A stretch of DNA of 64,000 nt from Chromobacterium phragmitis (GCF_003325475.1 NZ_CP029495.1:2294001-2358000); one strand, 5' to 3'; positions 8,335 through 16,966 are shown, counted from the stretch's first letter. The notes: generated by a model from the sequence alone, not told the origin. Translations and numbers: made by a program.

Positions 8335-8645
8335 GGCTCCTGGCGTCTATCTGTTTGCTCGCGTTAAGCGTTCCGATGTCGTGGGGAATGGGAGGGACGC
8401 CGTGGGAGCATGGAACGCTGGTCAGCGTCGGCAACGCGCCGTTCAATCAGCTGGCGATCCAGCGCCGAGATGGCGCGATGCTGGTTGTTCAGCCTAGCCG
8501 CGAAGCGGGCGCGCTGGACAAGCAGGCATTGGACAAGTTCGCGGTGCGCACCGGCGATAATGTGCGCTTCCGCGTCTTGCGCAATGCGCGCAGCAAGCTG
8601 TCTGGCGAGATGGTCGTGTTGAGCCAGATGGAACTTGAGCGCTGA
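8331..8645 (+). CDS. Small exported protein partnered with peptidase copy 2
   Basis: A 104-residue product with a signal peptide (RLLASICLLALSVPMSWG) and mature part starting near TPWEHGTLVSVG. It is homologous end to end to the product of 6102-6407 and is likewise coupled to its peptidase by a 4-base ATGA overlap. No cysteines or recognised catalytic motif are visible in the mature part; the strand-like spacing suggests a small beta-rich fold. Role unknown; an accessory or inhibitor function for the peptidase is the simplest inference from the duplicated pairing. Confidence 0.72.
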   Translation: MRLLASICLLALSVPMSWGMGGTPWEHGTLVSVGNAPFNQLAIQRRDGAMLVVQPSREAGALDKQALDKFAVRTGDNVRFRVLRNARSKLSGEMVVLSQMELER

Positions 8646-8668
8646 ATGAGCGTGGATTGAACCTGGAA

Positions 8669-8695
8669 CCCGGCGTTGGAAAGCGCCGGGTTTTT
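8669..8695 (+). terminator. Terminator after second peptidase cassette
   Basis: CCCGGCG and CGCCGGG form a perfect stem around an 8-base loop and are followed by five T residues. Confidence 0.85.
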
Positions 8696-8758
8696 CATGC
8701 CATCATGAACGTGGCGCGGTCGAGGATGAATCATAGATCGCGACAACAGGAGCGCTGC

Positions 8759-9331
8759 ATGGCCAATGTTTTGACGCCGGACCGATTCCTCATGATGCCA
8801 TGGGCCAACGGCGGCGGCCGCACTCTGGAGTTATACCGTTTGCCGCATCCGGAGCGGCGCGACGCGTTCGCATTGCGGATGTCTGTCGCCGAGGTGGCCC
8901 AGGGCGGGCCGTTTTCCCATTTTGCCGGCGTGGACCGCTGGCTGGGCTTGCTGGAAGGCGAGGGCATGGCGCTGAGTCTGGCGGATGGCCGGCAGTTGAC
9001 GTTGGACGCGCCGGGCCAGGTGGTGGCGTTCACCGGCGAGATCGGCACCCAGTGCCGCCTGCTGGGCGGCCCTTTGCATGATTGCAACCTGATGCTGGCT
9101 CGGGACTGGGGACGCGGCGATCTCTCGCGGCTATCGCCGGCCGATGGCGAAACGGTGCGGCTGGCGGTGGCTGACATGGCCCTGCTGTATTTGCAGCTCG
9201 GGGAATGGCGCTGCGAAGGCGAAGCGCTGCCGGATGGCGGCCTGCTGTTGCTGGAGCGCGAATCTGTCAGCCTGAGCGCAAGCGGCGGCGCGGTCGCATG
9301 GCTGGCCATTGTGCATCGTTTGGCGGCGTGA
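8759..9331 (+). CDS. HutD/Ves family cupin-like protein
   Basis: The 190-residue product has the HutD/Ves signature: PWANGGGRTLEL near the N-terminus, WRMS-like ALRMSVAEVAQGGPFSHFAGVDRWL, then LLEGEGMALSL and DRxW-style spacing. HutD accompanies histidine-utilisation genes in some bacteria and Ves is linked to environmental stress in E. coli; no hut genes are visible here, so the physiological role is open. The start at 8759 is supported by a CAGGAG site 6 bases upstream. It converges on ubiD. Confidence 0.85.
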   Translation: MANVLTPDRFLMMPWANGGGRTLELYRLPHPERRDAFALRMSVAEVAQGGPFSHFAGVDRWLGLLEGEGMALSLADGRQLTLDAPGQVVAFTGEIGTQCRLLGGPLHDCNLMLARDWGRGDLSRLSPADGETVRLAVADMALLYLQLGEWRCEGEALPDGGLLLLERESVSLSASGGAVAWLAIVHRLAA

Positions 9332-9347
9332 GGTCCGCGCGGACATG

Positions 9348-9376
9348 AAAAAAGCCGGAGGCCTGTCCGGCTTCTT
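9348..9376. terminator. Bidirectional terminator between hutD-like gene and ubiD
   Basis: AGCCGGA and TCCGGCT pair around a 6-base loop, with an A-run upstream and a short T-rich stretch downstream, in the gap between two convergent genes. Confidence 0.7.
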
Positions 9377-9391
9377 GTCGGCAGGCGATCG

Positions 9392-10867
9392 TCACAGCCC
9401 CAGTTCGGTCCAGATTGAGTCCACCCGTTGCTTGACCGCGTCGTCCATCACGATGGGCGTGCCCCATTCGCGGTGGGTCTCTCCCGGCAGCTTGTTGGTG
9501 GCGTCCAGGCCCATCTTGCCGCCTAGGCCGGAGATCGGGCTGGCGAAGTCAAGGTAGTCGATGGGCGTATTCTCGATCAACGTGGTGTCGCGCACCGGGT
9601 CCATCCGGGTGGTGATCGCCCAGATCACTTCCTTCCAGTCTCGGGTATTGACGTCGTCGTCCACCACCACGATGAACTTGGTGTACATGAACTGGCGCAG
9701 GAAGCTCCAGCAACCCATCATCACGCGCTTGGCGTGGCCAGGGTACTGCTTCTTGATGCTGATCACCGCCATGCGGTAGCTGCAGCCTTCCGGCGGCAGG
9801 TAGAAGTCCACGATTTCCGGAAACTGCTTTTGCAGGATGGGCACGAACACCTCGTTCAGCGCCACGCCCAGAATCGCCGGCTCGTCCGGCGGCTTGCCGG
9901 TGTAGGTGCTGTGGTAGATCGCGTTTTCGCGCATGGTGATGCGATCTATGGTCAGCACCGGGAAGCTGTCCTGCTCGTTGTAATAGCCGGTATGGTCGCC
10001 GTATGGGCCTTCCATCGCCATGTCGTTGGGGTGGATGTGGCCTTCCAGGATGATCTCCGCCCGCGCCGGCACTTGCAGGTCCGAGCCTATGCATTTCACC
10101 AACTCGGTGCGGCTGCCGCGCAAGAGGCCGGCGAACTGGTATTCGGACAGCGTGTCCGGCACCGGCGTCACCGCGCCCAGTATCGTCGCGGGGTCGCAGC
10201 CCAACACCACCGCCACCGGATAAGGTTTATCCGGGTTTTGCTGGCGGAACTCGCGGTAATCCAGCGCGCCGCCGCGGTGGGCCAGCCAGCGCATGATCAC
10301 GCGATTCCTGCCTATCACCTGCTGGCGGTAGATGCCGAGGTTCTGCCGTTTCTTGTTCGGTCCGCGGGTGACGGTGAGGCCCCAGGTGATCAGCGGCGCC
10401 ACATCGCCCGGCCAGCAATGCTGAATGGGCAATTTTTCCAGATCCACCGCCTGGCCTTCCCAGACGATGTCCTGGCAGGGCGCTTTCTTGATTTCCTTGG
10501 GCGCCATGGACAGCACCTGCTTGAGCAGCGGCAGCTTGTCCCAGGCGTCCTTCAGGCCCTTGGGCGGCTCCGGCTCCTTCAGATAGGCCAGGGTCTTGCC
10601 TATCTCCCTGAGCTGCATCACATCTTCCGCGCCCATGCCCATCGCCACGCGCTCCGGGGTGCCGAACAGATTGGCCAGAACAGGAAAGTCATAAGCGCGG
10701 CCTTCGAGGCGCGGCTGTTCAAACAGCAGCGCCGGTCCGCCGGCTTTCAGCACCCGATCGCCTATCTCGGTCATCTCCAGATGTGGCGAGACCGGAGAGC
10801 TGATGCGCTTCAGCAGCTGTTTTTGTTCAAGTTGGGCGATGAATTCCCTGAGATCGGCATATTTCAT
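9392..10867 (-). CDS. ubiD: 3-octaprenyl-4-hydroxybenzoate carboxy-lyase
   Basis: Prenylated-FMN-dependent decarboxylase of ubiquinone synthesis, acting on octaprenyl-4-hydroxybenzoate. The 491-residue protein (E. coli UbiD is 497) begins MKYADLREFIAQLEQ and contains the family core: DIVWEGQAVDLEKLPIQHCWPGD, RMQ-binding YRQQVIGRNRVIMRW, and EGHIHPNDMAMEGPYGDHTGYY, which carries acidic active-site residues. UbiX, which makes the cofactor, is not in this window. The same window also encodes ubiUVT, so ubiquinone synthesis is represented at two separate places. Confidence 0.96.
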   Translation of the reverse strand: MKYADLREFIAQLEQKQLLKRISSPVSPHLEMTEIGDRVLKAGGPALLFEQPRLEGRAYDFPVLANLFGTPERVAMGMGAEDVMQLREIGKTLAYLKEPEPPKGLKDAWDKLPLLKQVLSMAPKEIKKAPCQDIVWEGQAVDLEKLPIQHCWPGDVAPLITWGLTVTRGPNKKRQNLGIYRQQVIGRNRVIMRWLAHRGGALDYREFRQQNPDKPYPVAVVLGCDPATILGAVTPVPDTLSEYQFAGLLRGSRTELVKCIGSDLQVPARAEIILEGHIHPNDMAMEGPYGDHTGYYNEQDSFPVLTIDRITMRENAIYHSTYTGKPPDEPAILGVALNEVFVPILQKQFPEIVDFYLPPEGCSYRMAVISIKKQYPGHAKRVMMGCWSFLRQFMYTKFIVVVDDDVNTRDWKEVIWAITTRMDPVRDTTLIENTPIDYLDFASPISGLGGKMGLDATNKLPGETHREWGTPIVMDDAVKQRVDSIWTELGL

Positions 10868-11010
10868 GACTTTTTCATGATCTGACGCAAAGTGTGAGAA
10901 GAAGGGCTTGGATAATCTGCCTGCGGACGTCGCACGCTACTGCCGGCGCGACGGGCTGTCAACGCCGGCATGGCCAGGGCGGTATTTTTCGTTTCATTGG
11001 AGAACAGAAC

Positions 11011-11616
11011 ATGAAGAAGCTTGCGCTTGCCGCGATGATAGGCATGCTTTCCGCCGGCGCTTTCGCCGCCCAAGGCGATATTCTGGCACGTTTCCGCGTG
11101 ATCGACGTGGATCCCTCGTCCAGCTGGAACAATTCCGCGGTGGCCGGCTTGAATGTTGAGGGCAAGTCTGCGGTTGCGCCTGAGCTCGATTTTACTTACA
11201 TGATCACCAACAACATCGGCGCCGAGCTGATCCTGGGCACCTCCCGCCACAAGGTCACCACCAATGCCTTCGGCGACGTGGGCAAGGTTTCCGTGCTGCC
11301 GCCGACCGTGACATTGCAATACCATTTCATGCCGGAAGCCACCTTCCGCCCGTATGTGGGCGCCGGCGTCAACTATACCCGTTTTTACAGCAATGGCCTG
11401 CAACTGCCGACCGGCGCCAAGCTGGATGTGAAGAACAACAGCTTCGGGCCGGCGCTGCAGATCGGTGCAGACTACGCGATCAACAAGAGCTGGTTCGTCA
11501 ACGTCGACGTGAAAAAGCTGTGGGTGGAAACCGACGTCAGCACCGGCGGCGCCAAGCTGGGCACGCTGAAGCTGGATCCGTGGGTGTTCGGCATCGGCGT
11601 CGGCACCAAGTTCTGA
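11011..11616 (+). CDS. ompW: Outer membrane protein OmpW
   Basis: The 201-residue product has a signal peptide MKKLALAAMIGMLSAGAFAA and a short eight-stranded barrel typical of OmpW: early ILARFRVIDVDP, then PELDFTYMITNNIGAEL, a PPTVTLQYHF strand, RPYVGAGVNYTRFY, and a C-terminal strand ending in phenylalanine. OmpW forms a narrow hydrophobic channel in the outer membrane. The start at 11011 is chosen for the signal peptide and the GGAG site shortly upstream; an upstream in-frame start at 10894 would destroy the signal sequence. It is divergent from ubiD. Confidence 0.95.
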   Translation: MKKLALAAMIGMLSAGAFAAQGDILARFRVIDVDPSSSWNNSAVAGLNVEGKSAVAPELDFTYMITNNIGAELILGTSRHKVTTNAFGDVGKVSVLPPTVTLQYHFMPEATFRPYVGAGVNYTRFYSNGLQLPTGAKLDVKNNSFGPALQIGADYAINKSWFVNVDVKKLWVETDVSTGGAKLGTLKLDPWVFGIGVGTKF

Positions 11617-11637
11617 TTTCGCCGCATTCGATGTTGA

Positions 11638-11661
11638 AGGGCGCCTTTCGGCGCCCTTTTT
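11638..11661 (+). terminator. Terminator after ompW
   Basis: AGGGCGCC and GGCGCCCT pair perfectly around a TTTC loop and are followed by a T-run. Confidence 0.9.
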
Positions 11662-12080
11662 GCATTGTTTGGAAATGTAAACAATTGATGATATTGACAT
11701 TGCGGGGGAAGTCGCCAATGCTGGCCGATGCCGCGAACGGATTCGGGAGGCGAGATGAGGCGTAGCGCCTGGAGGCGCGTGCCGCCTGTCTTTCTCGCGA
11801 CGCGAAAAACATGGTTTGGCGACATGTGACGCTTGTTTTAGACAAGTTTGTTGTCAAAATGCATCATTTTCATGTGAACAATCCTGATTTTCCCCCGTTT
11901 TTTTGTAGCGGCGGGCCGCAAGTTTTTTTCAGTGAAAAGAGCAACTTATCCCGGCGCATTTTCTTCAGGCGCGCGCAGGGCGGGATGATGCGCTGAGGTC
12001 TTGAATTTACAAGGGATTTTCGCGGCCCCGAAAATTGTTTTTTTGTTAAAATGGCGCCCTTTTTCGTGGCGGGGAAGATC
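11662..12080. other. Gene-free AT-rich gap before the polyamine transporter
   Basis: About 420 bp without a convincing gene. It holds a small hairpin at about 11832-11846, a GCGG/CCGC stem at 11908-11919 followed by AAG and seven T residues (11923-11929), and AT-rich DNA leading to potA. The stem plus T-run could terminate a short transcript, and the region must contain the pot promoter, but I cannot define either confidently. Confidence 0.4.
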
Positions 12081-13166
12081 ATGGCTCTCCTGGAAATCAA
12101 AAATGTGGTCAAACGCTTCGGCGACTACACGGCTGTCAACGACGTCAGCCTGTCGGTCGAGGCGGGCGAGTTCTTCACCCTGCTGGGACCCTCCGGCTGC
12201 GGCAAGACCACCTTGCTGCGCATGCTGGCCGGTTTCGAACAGCCGGACGCGGGCCGGATTCTGCTGGATGGCCAGGACATGTCGCAGGTGGCGCCGGAAA
12301 AGCGCCCGGTGCACACCGTGTTCCAGAGCTACGCGCTGTTCCCGCACATGACCGTGCGCGAAAACATCGCCTTCCCGCTGAAAATGGCCAAGTGGGACAA
12401 GCGCAAGATCTCCGCCCAGGTGGATGAATTGCTGGAAGACGTGCGCCTGACCCAGTTCGGCGACCGCTACCCGCACGAGATGTCCGGCGGCCAGCGCCAG
12501 CGCGTGGCCATCGCCCGCGCGCTGGTGGACCGTCCGCGCCTGTTGCTGCTGGACGAGCCGTTGTCCGCGCTCGACGCCAAGCTGCGCGAGGAAATGCAGA
12601 TCGAGCTGATCAATCTGCAGAAAGAGGTGGGCATCACCTTCGTCTACGTCACCCACGACCAGGGCGAGGCGCTGGCGCTGTCGCACCGCATCGCGGTGAT
12701 GAGCCACGGCAAGGTGGAGCAGCTGGATGCGCCGGAGAAGCTGTACAGCTATCCGAAAAACCGTTTCGTCGCCGACTTCCTCGGCCAGTGCAATGTGCTG
12801 GAAGGCGTGGTCAAGGCTTTGCACGGCGACGCCATGACTGTGGCGCTGAAGGGCTGCGGCGACGTCAAGTGCCAGGCGGTGCCGGGTGTGAAGGAAGGCC
12901 AGCAGGGCTGGCTGGCGCTGCGGCCGGAGAAGGTGAAGCTGGACAAGGAATTGCCGGACTTGCCGGACGAGGCCTATTTCAAAGGTCGCGTCCACGACTG
13001 CCTGTATCTGGGCGACGTCACCCTCTACGTGGTGGAGGTGGCCGACGGCGTGTTGGTGGAGGCGATGCAGCCCAACAATATCCCGGGCGTCGCCAAGTTC
13101 TTCGACGACGGCGACGTGGTCGAGATCGCCTGGCGTTTCGACGCCGGCAGCTTCCTGACGGAGTAA
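12081..13166 (+). CDS. potA: Polyamine ABC transporter ATP-binding protein
   Basis: ATPase of a spermidine/putrescine importer at the inner membrane. The 361-residue protein has Walker A GPSGCGKTT, the Q-loop in VFQSYALFPHMTV, the ABC signature MSGGQRQRVAIARAL, Walker B LLLLDEPLSALD and switch His in VTHDQGEA, followed by a C-terminal TOBE-like domain. ATG 12081 is chosen because of GGGGA just upstream and because conservation starts at MALLEIKNV; an in-frame ATG at 12051 adds ten unconserved residues. First gene of potA-potB-potC-potD. Confidence 0.95.
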   Translation: MALLEIKNVVKRFGDYTAVNDVSLSVEAGEFFTLLGPSGCGKTTLLRMLAGFEQPDAGRILLDGQDMSQVAPEKRPVHTVFQSYALFPHMTVRENIAFPLKMAKWDKRKISAQVDELLEDVRLTQFGDRYPHEMSGGQRQRVAIARALVDRPRLLLLDEPLSALDAKLREEMQIELINLQKEVGITFVYVTHDQGEALALSHRIAVMSHGKVEQLDAPEKLYSYPKNRFVADFLGQCNVLEGVVKALHGDAMTVALKGCGDVKCQAVPGVKEGQQGWLALRPEKVKLDKELPDLPDEAYFKGRVHDCLYLGDVTLYVVEVADGVLVEAMQPNNIPGVAKFFDDGDVVEIAWRFDAGSFLTE

Positions 13167-13169
13167 GCG

Positions 13170-14063
13170 ATGGCGATGCGTGATCGTTTCGGCAAGTGGG
13201 CGCTGTCCTGGCCTCCCTTGCTGTATTTGGTGTTGTTCTTCCTGATTCCGTCTCTGATCATGCTGGTGGCCGCGTTCCGCCAGCCCGGCGACTACGGCGG
13301 CCTGGCCCCGATGTACTACATCGAGGAAGGCAAGATGGTCTGGGATTTGACCCTCGACAACTTCCACCGGCTGGTGGAAGAGCCGTTGTACATCGAGCTG
13401 TTCATCAAGTCGGCCGGCTACGCGTTGACCACCACTGTGGTGTGTCTGCTGATGGCGTACCCGCTGGCCTGGCTGATCGCCCGCTCCGGCAAGAAGTACC
13501 GCGACTTGCTGTTGCTGCTGGTGATCCTGCCGTTCTGGTCCAATTTCCTGATCCGCATCTACGCGTGGATGATCATCCTGGGCCCGCAATCGGCGTTCAC
13601 CAAGGCGCTGAACCTGGTGCTGACTTCGCTGGGCTTCGAACCGGTGCGTTTGCTGTTCACCACCTTCGCGGTGATCGTCGGCCTGGTGTACGTTCATTTG
13701 CCGTTCATGGTGTTGCCGCTGTACGCCAATCTGGAAAAGCATGACATGGCCCTGCTCGACGCCGCGCAGGATCTGGGCGCCAACGCCTGGCAGCGCTTCT
13801 GGCGCGTGACCTGGCCGCTGAGCCTGCCCGGGGTGTTCGCCGGCTCGGCCTTGGTGTTCATTCCGGCGCTGGGCATGTTCGCCATCCCGGACATTTTGGG
13901 CGGCACCGAATCCATCATGATAGGCAACCTGATCAAGCAGCAAATCCTGGATACCCGCGACTGGCCGTTCGGCTCCGTGTTGTCCATCATGCTGACCGGC
14001 GGGGTGCTGATGATCGCCGTGCTGGGGGCCGTGGTGGCCAGAAAGGGGAAAGCGCGTGGCTAA
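13170..14063 (+). CDS. potB: Polyamine ABC transporter permease PotB/PotH type
   Basis: The 297-residue inner-membrane permease has six predicted hydrophobic segments, the first at about residues 15-35 and others around the ALTTTVVCLLMAYPLAWLI and LLLLLVILPFWSNFLIRIYAWM stretches. The cytoplasmic EAA loop, which contacts the ATPase, reads AAQDLGANAWQRFWRVTWPLSLPG. It starts 3 bases after the potA stop and overlaps potC by 8 bases, so translation is probably coupled. Confidence 0.94.
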   Translation: MAMRDRFGKWALSWPPLLYLVLFFLIPSLIMLVAAFRQPGDYGGLAPMYYIEEGKMVWDLTLDNFHRLVEEPLYIELFIKSAGYALTTTVVCLLMAYPLAWLIARSGKKYRDLLLLLVILPFWSNFLIRIYAWMIILGPQSAFTKALNLVLTSLGFEPVRLLFTTFAVIVGLVYVHLPFMVLPLYANLEKHDMALLDAAQDLGANAWQRFWRVTWPLSLPGVFAGSALVFIPALGMFAIPDILGGTESIMIGNLIKQQILDTRDWPFGSVLSIMLTGGVLMIAVLGAVVARKGKARG

Positions 14064-14850
14064 GAAACCATCGAAGTGGCTGTGGGCTTCGGCCGGTCTG
14101 ACCTATCTGTTCCTCTACCTGCCGCTGGTCATCGTGGTGCTGTACTCGTTCAACGATTCGCGCCTGAATGCGGAATGGGTGGGTTTCACGCTGAAGTGGT
14201 ACCAGAAGCTGTTCCACAACGAGAAGATGCTGACCGCGGCCGGCAATTCGCTGTTGATCGGCATCATCGCCAGCTTCTTCGCCACCATCCTGGGCACGCT
14301 GGCCGGCATCGCGATGCATAAGTACAAGCTCAGGCTGCTGCCTTTCCTGGTGCTGACGCCGATCGCCATCCCCGAACTGCTGATGGGGGTGTCGCTGGTG
14401 ATCTTCTTCGTCATCGTCAACCAGTTGATCGGCATTCTGGAGCTGGGCTTCGTCACCATCCTGCTGTCGCACATCGCCTTCTGCATCGGCTTCGTCGCCA
14501 TCGTGGTGCGGGCGCGGATGCAGGGCATGGACGACAGCCTGGTGGAAGCGGCGCGGGATCTGGGCGCCACGCCGTTCCAGGCTTTCCGCCTGATCACGCT
14601 GCCGGTGATCAAGCCCGGCATCATCGCCGGTGCGCTGATGGCGTTCACCTTGTCGATCGACGACTTCGTGATCACCTTCTTCACCGCCGGCGCCGGCGCC
14701 AGCATGCTGCCGCTGGAGATCTATTCGATGATCAAGATCGCGGTGACGCCGGAAGTGAACGCGGTGTCTTCTTTATTGATGCTGCTGACGCTAGCGCTGA
14801 TCGTGATCGCCACCAAGGTTTCGCCGAGCGCGCTGCGCGCCAACAGTTGA
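14056..14850 (+). CDS. potC: Polyamine ABC transporter permease PotC/PotI type
   Basis: The 264-residue second permease subunit uses a GTG start inside the end of potB. Hydrophobic segments begin at LTYLFLYLPLVIVVLYSF, and the EAA loop reads EAARDLGATPFQAFRLITLPVIKPG. The SIDDFVITFF motif late in the protein is typical of PotC/PotI. It forms the membrane channel together with the preceding permease. Confidence 0.94.
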   Translation: MAKKPSKWLWASAGLTYLFLYLPLVIVVLYSFNDSRLNAEWVGFTLKWYQKLFHNEKMLTAAGNSLLIGIIASFFATILGTLAGIAMHKYKLRLLPFLVLTPIAIPELLMGVSLVIFFVIVNQLIGILELGFVTILLSHIAFCIGFVAIVVRARMQGMDDSLVEAARDLGATPFQAFRLITLPVIKPGIIAGALMAFTLSIDDFVITFFTAGAGASMLPLEIYSMIKIAVTPEVNAVSSLLMLLTLALIVIATKVSPSALRANS

Positions 14851-15012
14851 AACGGGCGGGTTTGCCCGCCAGGCCGAAAGGCCGACCCGGCGGCAAGGCG
14901 TTTTGCGTTGCAGCATAATACCTTGCCGTCGCCGCCTCACCCGGGCGACGCGAGGGGGTGTCTCCCGGTTAACTCGTAGTACCACCAAGCTGTGCAATAC
15001 AAAGGAAACGAA
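14851..15012 (+). other. Intercistronic region with hairpins between potC and potD
   Basis: GGCGGG-TTT-GCCCGCC-type hairpin at 14855-14870 lies directly after potC and lacks a T-run. A second longer pairing is possible between CGGCAAGG near 14890 and CCTTGCCG near 14922. Such structures between permease and binding-protein genes often protect mRNA ends and raise binding-protein output; that role here is inference. Confidence 0.45.
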
Positions 15013-16077
15013 ATGAAGAAGATCCTCGCGCTGCTGGCGCTGGCGGCCTCCACCCAGGCGTTCGCCGCCGAAGAGCTGCATCTGTACAACTGGAACAACT
15101 ACCTGTCCGAGAGCGCGGCCAAGAGTTTCGAGGCCTATTGCAAGTGCAAGCTGGTGCAGGATTATTACGGCGACAACGAAGAGCTGCTGGCCAAGCTGGC
15201 CGCCGGCGCCAAGGGCTACGACATCGTGGTGCCGACCGGCTTCGCCGTCGACGCGCTGATCAAGCAAGGCAAAGCCCAGCCGCTGGACAAGGCGCAGCTG
15301 CCTAACTTCAAGAACCTGAATCCGGGCTATTTGAACAGCTTCTTCGACAAGGGCAACAAGTATTCCGCGCCGTACGCGTTCACCACCACGCTGATCGGCT
15401 ACAACGAGACCAAGCTGAAGCAGCTGGGGCTGGAAGGCAAGGTCAATACTTGGGCGCTGATCTTCGATCCGGCGCTGCTGTCCAAGATCAAGGGCAAGGT
15501 CACTGTGCTGGATTCCCAGCGCGAGTTGATCGCCGCCGCGCTGATGTATCTGGGCAAGCCGGCCAACTCCACCAATCCGGCCGACTGGAAAGCCGCGCGC
15601 GATGTGATTCTGAAGGCCAAGCCGTACTGGGCCGCCTTCAACAACCAGTCCTATATCAAGGAACTGACCGTCGGCAACATCTATGTCGCCTTCGGCTACT
15701 CCAACGATATGTTCCAGGCGCAGCAGGACGCCAAGAAGGCCAAGCGCGCTTTCGCGCTGAACTTCAGCCTGCAGAAAGAAGGCAACACGCTGTCGCTGGA
15801 CAATTTCGTGGTGCTGAAGGACGCGCCGCGCAAGGACCTAGCCTACAAGTTCATTAACTTCATGCTGGACGGCAAGAACGCCGCCGGCCTGACCAACGAG
15901 ATGGGCAACGGCAACCCCAATGCCGCCGCGGGCAAGTTCGTCAAGACCGAACTGACCAAGATTCCGGCGATCTTCCCGACGACTACCGACTTGCCGCGTC
16001 TCCAGCAACTGCACGATCTGAACGCCAAGGACCGTCGCGAGCTGAACAAGGTGTGGTCCGAGATCAAGTTGAAGTAA
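15013..16077 (+). CDS. potD: Polyamine-binding periplasmic protein
   Basis: The 354-residue product has a signal peptide MKKILALLALAASTQAFA and mature start EELHLYNWNNYLSES, the hallmark opening of PotD/PotF proteins, whose Trp and Tyr help form the polyamine pocket. YDIVVPTGFAVD and SAPYAFTTTLIGYNE are further family segments. The start at 15013 gives the signal peptide and follows AAAGGAAA. It completes the importer encoded just upstream; whether spermidine or putrescine is preferred cannot be read from sequence alone. Confidence 0.94.
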   Translation: MKKILALLALAASTQAFAAEELHLYNWNNYLSESAAKSFEAYCKCKLVQDYYGDNEELLAKLAAGAKGYDIVVPTGFAVDALIKQGKAQPLDKAQLPNFKNLNPGYLNSFFDKGNKYSAPYAFTTTLIGYNETKLKQLGLEGKVNTWALIFDPALLSKIKGKVTVLDSQRELIAAALMYLGKPANSTNPADWKAARDVILKAKPYWAAFNNQSYIKELTVGNIYVAFGYSNDMFQAQQDAKKAKRAFALNFSLQKEGNTLSLDNFVVLKDAPRKDLAYKFINFMLDGKNAAGLTNEMGNGNPNAAAGKFVKTELTKIPAIFPTTTDLPRLQQLHDLNAKDRRELNKVWSEIKLK

Positions 16078-16096
16078 GCGGATTCGCGTTATCCAG

Positions 16097-16127
16097 AAAA
16101 AGGCCGGGAAGCTACCCGGCCTTTTTC
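16097..16127 (+). terminator. Terminator after potD
   Basis: AGGCCGGG and CCCGGCCT pair around a 6-base loop, preceded by AAAA and followed by TTTTT, so it may serve both potD and the convergent nucleotidase gene. Confidence 0.9.
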
Positions 16128-16144
16128 TATATATGTGCGCTGGC

Positions 16145-16780
16145 CTAATCCAGATGCAGGCGCAGCAACTGGCTGATCTTCTCGACGCGGTGGTCGACGT
16201 GCGCCGGTTTGCGCGGCTCGCGGCTGACCCAGATCGTGGTCATGCCCAGTTCCTTGGCGGTCAGCAGATTGGGCAGGGAGTCTTCCACCATGATGCAGCG
16301 CTCAGGCCGCAGGCCTTCTTTGGCCAGCACGGTATGGAAGGCATCCAGATGGGGCTTGGGCACATAGTTGAGCTGCTCCACGCCATATACCGACTCGAAA
16401 TGATGCTGTATCCGCATTCGCTGCAAAATGCCCTCGACGTAATGCCGAGGTCCGTTGGATAAGATGATCTTGCGGCCGGGGAGCGCGCTCAGGCTTTCCG
16501 CCAATCTGTCTTCGAACTGCAGCCACTGTTCCAGCACTTCCACCGGATGGGTTTCGATCAGGAACTGCTGCGGGTCGATGCCGTGATGGGTGGACAGGCC
16601 ATGCATGGTGGCGCCGTATTGCGCCCAGTAACGCGAGCGCAGCACGCAGGCTTCTGCCTCCTCCACGCCGAGATGCCGCATCATGTATTCGGTCATCAAC
16701 TTGTTGATATGGTCGAAGATGCCGCCGCTGGCGTGGTGGAGCGTGTCGTCGAGGTCGAAGATCCAGGTCTTGTGGTTCAC
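16145..16780 (-). CDS. HAD-family pyrimidine 5'-nucleotidase
   Basis: The 211-residue protein begins MNHKTWIFDLDDTLHH, where DLDDT is HAD motif I with the nucleophilic Asp. Motif II is ILSNG, a Lys follows in YVPKPHLDAF (motif III), and motif IV is MVEDSLPNLLTA. This layout and length match the Sdt1/PpnN-like pyrimidine 5'-nucleotidases that dephosphorylate UMP/CMP-type nucleotides. It is read toward the potD terminator and divergently from the rRNA operon. Confidence 0.85.
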   Translation of the reverse strand: MNHKTWIFDLDDTLHHASGGIFDHINKLMTEYMMRHLGVEEAEACVLRSRYWAQYGATMHGLSTHHGIDPQQFLIETHPVEVLEQWLQFEDRLAESLSALPGRKIILSNGPRHYVEGILQRMRIQHHFESVYGVEQLNYVPKPHLDAFHTVLAKEGLRPERCIMVEDSLPNLLTAKELGMTTIWVSREPRKPAHVDHRVEKISQLLRLHLD

Positions 16781-16910
16781 GTGTGATGCTGCAAAAGAAG
16801 AGGGAGCGCCGATTATCCATGCGCGAAGTCGCGCAGGCTAGAGCTAACGGCCAGTCTGTCCGAGCAGGCCGCTTCTATTGTTATCAACCGGTTACCCTAT
16901 TATGACCAGA

Positions 16911-16966
16911 TTTTTTCAATTATTTTGCAGATAGGTGTTGACGGGTTCGGGGGGCGGGCGTATAGT
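16911..16966 (+). promoter_or_regulatory. rRNA operon promoter with UP-like element
   Basis: TTGACG (16938-16943) and TATAGT (16961-16966) are separated by exactly 17 bases, with a GC-rich discriminator after the -10 and an AT-rich tract at 16911-16927 in the UP-element position. This is typical of a growth-rate-controlled rrn P1 promoter. Confidence 0.8.

Noticed and set aside
11811..11996. 61-codon frame before potA
   Set aside because: Contains poly-T and hairpin sequence and no ribosome-binding site; treated as non-coding.
11946..13943. 665-codon minus-strand frame over potA-potB
   Set aside because: Product is low-complexity His/Gln-rich; the opposite strand encodes clear transporter genes.
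16853..16876. CTGTCC...GG sequence resembling a lux box before the rRNA operon
   Set aside because: The second half does not complete the CTG...CAG symmetry.
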